This document shows positions 8,595-17,107 of a stretch of DNA of 64,000 nt, piece after piece (the stretch's first letter is position 1; each line of letters starts with the position of its first letter). The position numbers were made by a program, and so were the translations under genes. The notes below the pieces were generated by a model. It saw only the letters and a program-made list of their open reading frames with translations. It had not been told where the DNA came from and made no database searches. Source of the stretch: Nocardioides albertanoniae (lineage in GTDB: Bacteria; Actinomycetota; Actinomycetes; Propionibacteriales; Nocardioidaceae); contig NZ_VFOV01000001.1 in assembly GCF_006716315.1 (NCBI RefSeq), forward strand, positions 4,906,508-4,970,507, read 5' to 3'.

Positions 8595-9263
8595 TCAGCC
8601 GAAGAGCTCTTCGAGCGGCTGGTCGTGGTCGACCGTGAGCCCGTACGCCACGGTGCGGGTGTCGATCATGGCCAGGATGCACTCGGTGACGACGTCGGTG
8701 AGGTGCTTGGCGTCGGGGATGCGCTCGTCGAGGTGCACCCAGCGGCGTACGGCACCGAAGACCATCCCGATCAGGCCGTAGATGAGCGGGTCGATCGCCT
8801 TCTTGTCGACCTCGGAGACCTCCACCTGGGCCAGCTCGAAGGCGGTCAGGATGAGCTCCCTGATCCGCACGGCGATCCGGTCGAGGCCCTGCTGGAGAGG
8901 TCCGCTGCCGTTGGGTGCGGTGTCGACGTCGGCCACCTTGTGCAGGAGCGGGTGCTCGAGCGCCCAGTTGACGTAGGCGCCGACGGTGCGGGCGATGATC
9001 TGCCGCATCGAGCCGGTCAGCTCCATCGCCGGCAGCAGCCTGGCCCACAGCCCGGCGAGGATGTCGGCCTGGATGGCCAGGTCGAGCTCGCGGCGGTCGG
9101 CGAAGTGACGGTAGACGACCGAGCGGGAGAGCCCGGCGGCCTCTCCGATCGACTGCAGGCTGATGCTGGCGCCCTCGACCTCGATCAGGCCGATCGCAGC
9201 GTCGACGATGCGCTTGCGTCGGTCATCGTTGTGCCGCTTCCAGCGCACCGCCCGGCCATCCAT
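8595..9263 (-). CDS. TetR/AcrR family transcriptional regulator
   Basis: 222 residues. The N-terminal HTH is RRKRIVDAAIGLIEVEGASIS then IGEAAGLSRSVVYRHFADRREL, the TetR pattern. The C-terminal ligand domain is generic. It lies 83 bp downstream of, and on the same strand as, the flavin monooxygenase gene. A GTGGGAC-N7-GTCCCAC palindrome sits 2 bp before its start, so autoregulation is likely. Control of the monooxygenase is a context inference. Confidence 0.85.
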   Translation of the reverse strand: MDGRAVRWKRHNDDRRKRIVDAAIGLIEVEGASISLQSIGEAAGLSRSVVYRHFADRRELDLAIQADILAGLWARLLPAMELTGSMRQIIARTVGAYVNWALEHPLLHKVADVDTAPNGSGPLQQGLDRIAVRIRELILTAFELAQVEVSEVDKKAIDPLIYGLIGMVFGAVRRWVHLDERIPDAKHLTDVVTECILAMIDTRTVAYGLTVDHDQPLEELFG

Positions 9264-9264
9264 A

Positions 9265-9285
9265 GTGGGACCATCGTAGTCCCAC
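9265..9285. promoter_or_regulatory. Candidate TetR operator
   Basis: A perfect 7-bp inverted repeat, GTGGGAC (9265-9271) and GTCCCAC (9279-9285), with a 7-base spacer. It directly abuts the TetR start codon at 9263. The 21-bp length and position fit a self-repressing TetR site. Confidence 0.5.
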
Positions 9286-9346
9286 GTACTTCACGCCGGT
9301 CATGGAACCGGTGTCGCACTTACCGCAACGACGCGGCGCGATGACC

Positions 9347-10861
9347 TCAGCCGAAGCGGATCACACCGTCGGCGACCTGCGCCCCGAGCGCCCTCATGTC
9401 GACGAGATAGTTCTGTTTCGCCGCCCAGGGCGCCCGGTCGCCGGCCTTCGGCATCTGGTCCAGCGAGCGCTGGATGTAGCCGGAGGCGAGATCCATGAAC
9501 GGTCGCTCCTCGACGCTCGGGTCCCGGGTCACCGAGGCGACGTCGTAGCCGTTCTCCTCCATGAAGTCGAGCAGCCGGATCACGTAGTCGGTGACCAGGT
9601 CGGCCTTCAGCGTCCACGAGGCGTTGGTGTAGCCGATCGTGTAGGCGAAGTTGGGCATCTCGGTGATCATCAGGCCCTTGTAGGCCATCTGCTCGGGCAG
9701 GCTGATCGCCTCACCGTCGACCGAGTAGTCGATGCCACCGAAGAGCTTGAGGTTGAGCCCGGTCGCGGAGATGACGACGTCGGCCTCGAGCGTCTCGCCG
9801 GACTCGAGCTCGACGCCCTTCGGCACGAACGTCTTGATCCGGTCGGTCACCACCGCGGCGTAGCCCTCGCGGATCGACTTCATCATGTCGCCGTCGGGCA
9901 CGAAGCAGATGCGCTGGTCCCACGGGTCATAAGGCGGGTTGAAGTGGGTGTCGACGTAGGCCACCGCCTCGTCCTTCGTCATGCCGGGTCGGCCGCCTCG
10001 GGCGGAGAGACCGCTGATCCACTGGTCGCGGATCGCCTTCTTGACGACATTCGGCGCCTTGCGGGCCAGCAGGTAGGTGCCGACCGTGAGGCCGATGTTC
10101 TCCCAGCGGACCGCCTCGTGGCCGACCTTCTCGCGCACGCGCTTGAAGGGGAGCTTGTCGAGCAGGCTGAACGGCGCCGACTTCAGCAGCGCGGCGATGG
10201 CGTCCTGGCCCGGACGGGAGAGGATGTACGTCGGGGTGCGCTGCAGCATCGTGACCTTCTCGGCCCTGTCGTCGCCCTTGCCGGCCAGGTTGGGCAGCAG
10301 GGTGACGGCGGTCGCGCCGGAGCCGATGATGACGACCTTCTTGCCCGCGTAGTCGAGCTCCTCGGGCCAGTGCTGGGGGTGGACGAAGGTGCCTTCGAAG
10401 TCGTCCAGGCCGGCGAACTCGGGCTGGTAGCCGCCCTCGTAGTCGTAGTAGCCCGTGCAGTTCCACACGAAGCCGGCCGTGATCTCGTCCGGACCGTCGG
10501 GCGTCTCGACCGAGACCGTCCACTGCTTGTCGGCGGAGCTCCACGCGGCGCCGTCGACCTTGTGGCCGTAGCGGATCAGCTTGTCGATGCCGTAGTCCTT
10601 CGCCGTCTGACGCAGGTAGTCACGGATCTGGTGACCGTCGGCGAGCGCCTGGGAGCTCTCCCACGGGCGCCAGCGGAAGGCGAAGGTGAACATGTCGGAG
10701 TCGGACCGGATCCCGGGGTAGCGGAACAGGTCCCAGGTGCCACCGCTGGCCTCGCGCTGCTCCAGGATCGCGAGCGTCTTTCCGGGCAGGCGCTCGCGGA
10801 GCTGGGCGGCGGCGCCGATGCCGGAGACGCCGGCACCGATGATGAGTACGTCGACATGCAT
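9347..10861 (-). CDS. Flavin-containing monooxygenase, Baeyer-Villiger type
   Basis: 504 residues. The FAD Rossmann motif GAGVSGIG is at residue 8, the NADPH motif GSGATAV near 190, and the Baeyer-Villiger fingerprint FxGxxxHxxxWP is present as FEGTFVHPQHWP. The overall text is close to EthA-like enzymes that oxidise ketones to esters or activate thioamides. It is cytosolic and uses NADPH, FAD and O2. The TetR gene follows on the same strand. The physiological substrate is unknown. Confidence 0.88.
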   Translation of the reverse strand: MHVDVLIIGAGVSGIGAAAQLRERLPGKTLAILEQREASGGTWDLFRYPGIRSDSDMFTFAFRWRPWESSQALADGHQIRDYLRQTAKDYGIDKLIRYGHKVDGAAWSSADKQWTVSVETPDGPDEITAGFVWNCTGYYDYEGGYQPEFAGLDDFEGTFVHPQHWPEELDYAGKKVVIIGSGATAVTLLPNLAGKGDDRAEKVTMLQRTPTYILSRPGQDAIAALLKSAPFSLLDKLPFKRVREKVGHEAVRWENIGLTVGTYLLARKAPNVVKKAIRDQWISGLSARGGRPGMTKDEAVAYVDTHFNPPYDPWDQRICFVPDGDMMKSIREGYAAVVTDRIKTFVPKGVELESGETLEADVVISATGLNLKLFGGIDYSVDGEAISLPEQMAYKGLMITEMPNFAYTIGYTNASWTLKADLVTDYVIRLLDFMEENGYDVASVTRDPSVEERPFMDLASGYIQRSLDQMPKAGDRAPWAAKQNYLVDMRALGAQVADGVIRFG

Positions 10862-11135
10862 ATCGCCAGGCTAGCCGGAACCAGGGTCATTGCGACACCC
10901 TGTCCCACTAACTTTTGCAAGCACAGCAGATTCCTACCGCTGAGGAACGGACCGGCAACATCGCCGATTTTCCCTTCCAGGCGTACCCGCGGGTCACTAC
11001 GCTGCCGTCGGCAGCCGTGGGGGGCGGCACGCGTCCACGGCGATCCGAGGTCTGACACCTGTCGCTTTCGATGGCCGGGGCTGCGCCACGAACCCGATCG
11101 CAAGGTGCGATCCATGGTCTTCGAAAGGTTTTCGA
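10862..11135. other. Gene-free spacer of 274 bp
   Basis: The spacer lies between the divergent monooxygenase and surface-protein genes. It must hold both promoters. I see a GAAAGG ribosome-binding site just before GTG 11136 and several GC-rich hairpin-capable stretches between 11020 and 11100, but no convincing coding region or known riboswitch core. Confidence 0.5.
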
Positions 11136-11948
11136 GTGTTCAGTTTCGTTCGCGCCGGCGCGGTTGTCGCCGGCATCGCCCTGGCCGGCCTCGCGACGGC
11201 TCCGGCGTTCGCCACCGGCGATCACGGTCACGGTGACCCGAAGGGCAACAACGGCACCGTCAAGATCATCAAGCACGGCAACATCGACGACATCCCTGAC
11301 AACGAGCCCCACGTCGGCTGCCAGCTCGATGTCGAGTGGTACGGCTTCGACGAGGGCCAGGACGTCATCTCGAAGATCAACTTCGAGCTGCACGCCCCGA
11401 CCCTGACCGGCGAGCTCACCGTCGACGGCCCGTCCGAGGTCTACGTCGGCGAGGACGCCGCGTCCGGCGCCGGCAACGACCTCGACGCCCGCCAGACCTA
11501 CACGCTCTCCTCCACCGGCCTCGCCCACCCCAAGCAGGGTTTCCACGTGAAGGTCACCGTCGAGACGCCGCACAGCAAGGGCAACGAGACGAAGTCGAAG
11601 GTCCTCTGGTTCCAGAACTGCGAGACCGAGGAGCCCACCGAGGAGCCCACGCCGACCCCGTCCGAGTCGACGCCCGCCGAGGAGCCGTCCGAGGAGCCGT
11701 CTGAGACCCCGACCGAGGCCACCCCGGTCGCCGACGAGCCCGCCGAGGAGACCTCCTCCGCTGCTCCGGTCGCCGAGGACGACTCCGCGGTGCCGACCAA
11801 CATCGACGCCGGTCTCGCCGGCGAGAACGACTCGCCCGTGCCCGCGATGTGGCCGCTGCTGGCCATGCTCGCCGGCGCTGCCGCCGCCGGCACCGCGCTC
11901 GTCGTGGTCCTGCGTCGCCGCGCTGCCGCTCTGGTCCGCAACGACTGA
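11136..11948 (+). CDS. Secreted, C-terminally membrane-anchored surface protein
   Basis: 270 residues from GTG 11136 with a GAAAGG site upstream. A signal peptide (VRAGAVVAGIALAGLATAPAFA) is followed by a beta-rich domain with two Cys (near 68 and 165). Next come a Pro/Glu/Thr/Ser stalk of about 55 residues (EEPTEEPTPTPSES and so on), VPTNIDAGLAG, one hydrophobic helix (MWPLLAMLAGAAAAGTALVVV) and an Arg-rich tail. This is the layout of a sortase-type or membrane-anchored wall protein, but no clean LPXTG is present. Function is unknown. It is a single gene closed by a strong terminator. Confidence 0.75.
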   Translation: MFSFVRAGAVVAGIALAGLATAPAFATGDHGHGDPKGNNGTVKIIKHGNIDDIPDNEPHVGCQLDVEWYGFDEGQDVISKINFELHAPTLTGELTVDGPSEVYVGEDAASGAGNDLDARQTYTLSSTGLAHPKQGFHVKVTVETPHSKGNETKSKVLWFQNCETEEPTEEPTPTPSESTPAEEPSEEPSETPTEATPVADEPAEETSSAAPVAEDDSAVPTNIDAGLAGENDSPVPAMWPLLAMLAGAAAAGTALVVVLRRRAAALVRND

Positions 11949-11965
11949 GCTCACCCGCTGAGAGA

Positions 11966-12007
11966 ACGGCGCGGCGTACGACCTTCGGGTCGTACGCCGC
12001 GCCGTTT
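11966..12007. terminator. Bidirectional hairpin terminator with TTCG loop
   Basis: A perfect 19-bp stem (11966-11984 with 11989-12007) closed by a TTCG tetraloop and followed by TCTCGTTC. It lies between the convergent surface-protein and CoA-transferase genes and could end both transcripts. Confidence 0.85.
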
Positions 12008-12030
12008 CTCGTTCGCAGCTGTGTTGGTCC

Positions 12031-13209
12031 TCAGTCCTGCACCGCGGCGCCCTTCTCGATGAGTGCGTCGACGTCGGCGACGCCCCAGGCGGCGAGCGCG
12101 TCGCGGGTGTGCTGACCGGCGCTGGCCGACGGCGCCGCACCCAAGGTGGAGGCCGTGCGGCTGAACCGCGGAGCGGGAGCGGGCTGGGTGACACCGTGGT
12201 GGGTGACGTACGTCTGGCGGGCCTGCAGGTGGGGGTGCTCGGCGGCCTCGGACGGGGTGAGCACGGGGGCGACGCAGGCGTCGGTGCCCTCGAAGAGCTC
12301 GGCCCACTCGGCCATCGTCTTGCTCGCGAAGGTCTTGGCGAAGAGGTCGCGCATCTCGTCGTAGCGCTCCATCTCGTACTGCCCCGGGCAGACGCCGTCG
12401 AGCCCGAGCCGGGTGACCATCTCGGCGAAGAACTTGCCCTCGAGCGCACCGACCGCGACCTGGCGGCCGTCGGCGGTGTCGTAGAGCGCGTAGAACGGCA
12501 TCGCGCCGTCGAGCAGGTTGCTCTGCCGCTGCTCGTGCCAGGCGCCGGAGGCGAGCATGCCGGAGATCATCGTGGCGAGGTGGGCGGTGCCGTCCACGAT
12601 CGCCGCGTCGACGACCTGGCCCTCGCCGGTGGTCTTGGCCTCGACGAGCGCCGCGAGGATGCCCATCACCAGATAGGTGGACCCACCACCGAAGTCACCG
12701 AGCAGGTTGAGCGGGAAGTGCGGTCGGGCGCGGTCCTGACCGAGCCCGTTGAGCACGCCGGTGGTGGCGATGTAGGTGAGGTCGTGGCCGGCCGACTGGG
12801 CCAGCGGGCCGTCCTGGCCCCAGCCGGTCATCCGGCCGTAGACGAGGCGCGGGTTGCGCTCCAGGCAGGTGTCGGGGCCCAGCCCGAGGCGGTCGGTGAC
12901 GCCCGGACGCAGCCCCTCGATGAGCACATCCGCACTCTCCACCAGCTGCAGGACGGTCTCGACGGCGTCAGGGTTCTTGAGGTCCAGCGCGATGCTCGGA
13001 CGGCCGCGGGTCAGCAGATCTCCGGAGCCACCGCCGAGCACATTTCCGCCCGGGCGGTCGACCCGGATCACGTCCGCGCCCATGTCGGCCAAGAGCGTGC
13101 ACGCGTGCGGCCCCGGCCCGATCCCGGCCAGCTCGACGACCTTGACCCCGCGGAGGGGACCCGTGCCCTGGCCCAACGTCACTGTGGATTTCTCCATCGA
13201 CTCAGTCAT
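12031..13209 (-). CDS. Family III CoA transferase / alpha-methylacyl-CoA racemase-like
   Basis: 392 residues. The CaiB/BaiF fold is shown by LRGVKVVELAGIGPGPHACTLL, ADMGADVIRVDRPGG and the family III Asp region. AMACR-type features are SAGHDLTYIATTGVL and LGDFGGGSTYLVMGI. Such racemases invert 2-methyl-branched acyl-CoAs so they can enter beta-oxidation; other family members transfer CoA between acids. The gene runs alone, opposite the first kinase gene, with only about 80 bp between starts. Confidence 0.85.
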   Translation of the reverse strand: MTESMEKSTVTLGQGTGPLRGVKVVELAGIGPGPHACTLLADMGADVIRVDRPGGNVLGGGSGDLLTRGRPSIALDLKNPDAVETVLQLVESADVLIEGLRPGVTDRLGLGPDTCLERNPRLVYGRMTGWGQDGPLAQSAGHDLTYIATTGVLNGLGQDRARPHFPLNLLGDFGGGSTYLVMGILAALVEAKTTGEGQVVDAAIVDGTAHLATMISGMLASGAWHEQRQSNLLDGAMPFYALYDTADGRQVAVGALEGKFFAEMVTRLGLDGVCPGQYEMERYDEMRDLFAKTFASKTMAEWAELFEGTDACVAPVLTPSEAAEHPHLQARQTYVTHHGVTQPAPAPRFSRTASTLGAAPSASAGQHTRDALAAWGVADVDALIEKGAAVQD

Positions 13210-13288
13210 GCGAGCGATCTTCGCAGAGTCGGTTACCGTACGTCAGTCTTGCAGTGCACGGACCGGACCGGTCCAGGAAGGCGAACCG

Positions 13289-15109
13289 TTGTCCCGCGAC
13301 ACCAGCCCGCCCCCTCCTCCGAACTCGTCCCAGCCCCTCACCTCCGACGACCCGCGCGAGGTGGGGCCGTACGTGCTCCTCGGGCGTCTCGGCCGGGGCG
13401 GGATGGGCGTCGTCTACCTGGGCAGGTCCGCCGACGGCGCGCTGGCCGCGGTCAAGATCATCCTTCCCGAGCTGGCCGCTGACCAGTCGTTCCGGCGACG
13501 GTTCGGGCGGGAGATCGAATCTGCGATGCGCGTCCGCAGCCGGTTCACCGCCCGCGTGCTGGCCGCCGACGCGGAGGCCGAGCAGCCCTGGCTGGCGACC
13601 GAGTTCGTCCCCGACCCACCGCTCAACCGACGGGTCGGTCCGCACGCGGCGCTGCCGGAGGCCGACGTACGCACGGTGGTGGACGGCACCGCACAGGCGC
13701 TGCGAGCGATCCATGCCGTCGGGCTCGTGCATCGAGACATCAAGCCCGGCAACATCCTGTACGGCACCGGCGACCCGTGCGTGATCGACATGGGCATCGC
13801 GAGGTCGGTCGACGACACCGCGCTGACCCAGACCGGGCGCAACGTCGGCACCGTGGGCTACCAGGCTCCCGAGCAGCTCCGCACCGGCACGTTCTCCAGC
13901 GCGGTCGACATCTGGGGCCTCGGGCTGGTGGCGTTCGTGTGTGCCACCGGCGAGTGGCCCTACGCCGGCGAGATCGGTTCGATGGGCCACCTGCTCAGCG
14001 ACGAGCAACCCGACCTCGGCCACTGCCCCGACTATCTCCGCCCGCTCGTCCAGGCCTGCCTGGCGTCCGACCCCACGGCCCGCCCGACCGCCGAAGACAT
14101 CGTGGCTGCCAACGGCGACTGGACCCGTCTGGGCCCCCGCGTCTCCCTGGAGGCCGACACCGAGGTACGTCCGACGTCGTCGAGCACCGGCGCCGCGGAC
14201 GTCGCGGGCGACACCCCCGCACCTCATCAGGCACAGACCCACCCCGAGACGGAGGCTCCGACGGGCGCTCGCCGTTACCGGGTCATCGCCGCCGTCGTCG
14301 CGGCGATCGCGGTCCTGGCCACGGCCGTCGTCGTCTTCGCCGTCACCCGCGGCTCGACGCCCGACACCGTCGCGGTGGACCCGGCACGGTCGGGCTCGAG
14401 CTCGTCGGCAGGTGCATCTGCCGGGTCGAGCGCTTCGGGCAACGGACGGAACGTCCCTGACGGCGCGATCTCGCTCGGCGGAGAGTCGGCGTCCGGCCGG
14501 CCGTCCGCCCCCTCCTCGGCCGACGAGGCGTCCTCCGGAGCGAAGACCTTCGACGTCGGCACGGTGACGATCTCGGGCAGGGCGAAGTACGGCACCCGGT
14601 TGACGGCCGCCGCCTCCGGCTGGGCTCCGGCACCGACGAGCGCGACCTGCGTCTGGTATCGCGACAACAGTCGGCTCAGCACGGACGGGTCCTGCGCGTA
14701 CACGGTCCAGACCGGCGACATCGACCACCGGATCAAGGCGGTGCTCACCGGTCGCGCGAGTGGCTACCGGGCGGCGGACCGCTCCTCGGCGTACACCTCG
14801 ACCGTGACGAAACCCTGGCTCGACGTGCCCGTTCCGACGCTGTCCGGCACCGCGCGGGTGGGCCGGTCGGTGACCTGCTCCACGACGGAGCAGTCGGGGG
14901 TGACGTACCGGATCAAGTTCTACCGCCGCACCGACAGCGGCCCGGTGCAGTTCGGCGGCACCCGCGAGAAGGCCACGCCCAGATCCTCCGCGACGGTCCC
15001 GAAGAAGGCACAGGGTCGCGAGATCTACTGCACGATCCACGGCATCAAGACCGGATACAAGAGTCAAGCGCGTGAGAGCGACACACGCGGGCCCGTCAGA
15101 GCGGCGTAA
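13289..15109 (+). CDS. Receptor-type serine/threonine protein kinase (first of a tandem pair)
   Basis: 606 residues from TTG 13289, with an AGGAAG site 8 bases upstream; the second kinase has a parallel TTG start and the same LSRDT opening. Kinase motifs are GRGGMG (near 36), the Lys in AAVKII, VHRDIKPGN (near 148), IDMG in place of DFG and QAPEQ. A transmembrane helix lies at about 331-352. The outside part has Ig-like repeats (VTISGRAKYGTRLTAAASGW and a second at about 515) with Cys pairs, instead of PASTA domains. The signal sensed is unknown. It probably forms an operon with the next gene, 59 bp on. Confidence 0.9.
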   Translation: MSRDTSPPPPPNSSQPLTSDDPREVGPYVLLGRLGRGGMGVVYLGRSADGALAAVKIILPELAADQSFRRRFGREIESAMRVRSRFTARVLAADAEAEQPWLATEFVPDPPLNRRVGPHAALPEADVRTVVDGTAQALRAIHAVGLVHRDIKPGNILYGTGDPCVIDMGIARSVDDTALTQTGRNVGTVGYQAPEQLRTGTFSSAVDIWGLGLVAFVCATGEWPYAGEIGSMGHLLSDEQPDLGHCPDYLRPLVQACLASDPTARPTAEDIVAANGDWTRLGPRVSLEADTEVRPTSSSTGAADVAGDTPAPHQAQTHPETEAPTGARRYRVIAAVVAAIAVLATAVVVFAVTRGSTPDTVAVDPARSGSSSSAGASAGSSASGNGRNVPDGAISLGGESASGRPSAPSSADEASSGAKTFDVGTVTISGRAKYGTRLTAAASGWAPAPTSATCVWYRDNSRLSTDGSCAYTVQTGDIDHRIKAVLTGRASGYRAADRSSAYTSTVTKPWLDVPVPTLSGTARVGRSVTCSTTEQSGVTYRIKFYRRTDSGPVQFGGTREKATPRSSATVPKKAQGREIYCTIHGIKTGYKSQARESDTRGPVRAA

Positions 15110-15168
15110 CTGCCACCTTGCCCGCTGGTCCGATACGCTCCGACGCACACCTGCACAGGAGAGAAACG

Positions 15169-16941
15169 TTGTCTCGGGACACCCCCGCATCCCCCCAGCC
15201 CCCGGTCCCGTCGGGCCCGACCCAGACCGGATCGACCCCGATCGGCCCGACCCCGACCGGATCGACCCAACCCGGCCCGATCCCGCCCAGTCCGCTGACC
15301 GCGAACGATCCTCGCGAGATGGGGCCGTACTCCCTGACCGGCCGCCTCGGGCACGGCGGCATGGGCGTCGTCTATCTGGGTGAGGACGAGCACGGCACCA
15401 GAGCCGCGGTGAAGGCGATCCTCCCCGAGCTCACCTCCGACCCCGGGTTCCGTGCCCGCTTCGAGCGGGAGATCGAGGCGGCCAAGAAGGTCCGGAGCCG
15501 GTTCACCGCGGACGTCCTCGCCGCCGACCCCGCCGCGGAGCACCCGTGGATGGCGAGCGAATACATCGCCGATCCGCCGCTCAGCCAGCTGGTCGCATCC
15601 GGCGAACGGCTCTCCGAGATCGACGTACGCCAGCTGGTCGCCGGGGTCGCCGAGGCACTCGCCGCGGTGCACGGCACCGGCCTCGTGCACCGTGACATCA
15701 AGCCGGGCAACATCCTCTACGGCACCACCGACCCGTGCCTGATCGACCTCGGCATCGCCCGTGCCGTCGACGGGACCGCGCTGACCCAGGCCGGCAAGGC
15801 CGTCGGCACCTACGGCTACCAGGCACCTGAGCAGGTGCAGACCGGCACCTTCTCCGCCGCCGTCGACATCTGGGCGCTGGGTCTGGTCGCCTTCGTCGCC
15901 GCCACCGGCCGCTGGCCGTTCAGCGGCGAGATCGGCTCGATGGGTCATCTCCTCAAGGGCGAGTCGGCCAACCTGAGCTTCTGCCCCGACTACCTGCGTC
16001 CGCTGGTCGCCGCCTGCCTGGCCGAGGAGCCGACCGCACGCCCATCGGCCGCCGACATCCTCGCCACCAACGGCGACTGGTCGCTCCTGCCCGCTCCGGT
16101 CACCTCCGAGGAGGAGACCACCATCCGTACGCTGTCGGGGATCCCTGCGGTCGCGCCCGCTGCTGCCGAGCCGCCCGAGCCGGCGGCACCGACCGATACG
16201 GCCGACCTGATCGCGCCGGTGACGCCCGCGACGATGCCGGTTGCGACGCCGGGGGCCGACGCCGCGGCCTCCTCCGGCAAGAGCCCTGCGTCCGCACAGC
16301 GCGGACGCCGCCTGAAGATGGCGTCGCTGGTCGCCGCAGCGGTGGTGCTGCTCTCGGCGGGCGTCGCCGTCGCCTCCAACCAGGGGCTCGTGCCCGGTCT
16401 CGGCAACACCTCGGCCACCGTCGACACGTCTCCCTCCGCGAAGCCGACCGCCGGCGGCGACAGCGACGCACCGGCCTCCTCGGCGGACGCCGCCTCGACC
16501 ACCGTGCCGGATCCCGGCGTGACCGGTGCACCCGACGACGGCGCCGAGACCGTCGAGGAGATCGTGCCCGGCAGCGTCGAGGTCAGCGGCGAGGCGGTGC
16601 CCGGCGGGTCGCTGGTCGCCAGCGCGGTCGGCTGGGACCCGATGCCGACCGACAGCTACTGCGTCTGGTCCAGCGGCGGCACCGAGATCCTCGACGGACC
16701 CTGCGGCTACAAGGTCCGCGACTCCGACGCCGGCTCCTCGATCACGGTCACCATGACGGGCTCCGCCGACGGGTTCGCCAAGGCGAGCGCGTCCGGCTCC
16801 TCCGCCATGGTCAGCGAGCCCGTCGAGGAGCCCTCCGACGAGACGCCGACCGCCGAGCCGACGGAGTCCGAGACGCCCGAGCCGACCGAGACCCCGACGG
16901 AGCCGACGGAGCCGACCGAGACACCCTCGGCGTCGGAGTAG
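15169..16941 (+). CDS. Receptor-type serine/threonine protein kinase (second of a tandem pair)
   Basis: 590 residues from TTG 15169, with AGGAGAG at 15157-15163. The N-terminus has a 15-residue-type repeat of SGPTQTGSTPIGPTPTG text. Kinase motifs are GHGGMG, AAVKAI, VHRDIKPGN (near 174), IDLG and QAPEQ. One membrane helix lies near 384-402. The outer region carries one Ig-like domain (GSVEVSGEAVPGGSLVASAVGW) with a CVW...GPCGY Cys pair, then a Pro/Glu/Thr-rich tail (EPTETPTEPTEP). It is clearly a paralogue of the upstream kinase. Both are predicted to be membrane receptors with catalytic domains inside. Confidence 0.9.
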   Translation: MSRDTPASPQPPVPSGPTQTGSTPIGPTPTGSTQPGPIPPSPLTANDPREMGPYSLTGRLGHGGMGVVYLGEDEHGTRAAVKAILPELTSDPGFRARFEREIEAAKKVRSRFTADVLAADPAAEHPWMASEYIADPPLSQLVASGERLSEIDVRQLVAGVAEALAAVHGTGLVHRDIKPGNILYGTTDPCLIDLGIARAVDGTALTQAGKAVGTYGYQAPEQVQTGTFSAAVDIWALGLVAFVAATGRWPFSGEIGSMGHLLKGESANLSFCPDYLRPLVAACLAEEPTARPSAADILATNGDWSLLPAPVTSEEETTIRTLSGIPAVAPAAAEPPEPAAPTDTADLIAPVTPATMPVATPGADAAASSGKSPASAQRGRRLKMASLVAAAVVLLSAGVAVASNQGLVPGLGNTSATVDTSPSAKPTAGGDSDAPASSADAASTTVPDPGVTGAPDDGAETVEEIVPGSVEVSGEAVPGGSLVASAVGWDPMPTDSYCVWSSGGTEILDGPCGYKVRDSDAGSSITVTMTGSADGFAKASASGSSAMVSEPVEEPSDETPTAEPTESETPEPTETPTEPTEPTETPSASE

Positions 16942-17107
16942 GCGCCGTTCCCGGGGGTCGAGGCCCTCGGATCGAGCCCGCTGCGAGAGCCAGATCACAC
17001 GGTTGCAGAGGTTGGATCGATCAAGGTGGCCCGGGCTCCCGGGATGCCGATAATCGAGCCTGGCGGGGTGTGCCGTCCCTTCTTCCCGAGCAACCGAAAG
17101 TTGAGCT

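Noticed and set aside
10862..11135. Riboswitch upstream of the surface-protein gene
   Set aside because: The spacer can form hairpins, but I could not match it to a known riboswitch core.
9302..11236. Long plus-strand frame opposite the monooxygenase
   Set aside because: Antisense shadow with no recognisable motif; the minus-strand gene has complete FAD, NADPH and BVMO motifs.
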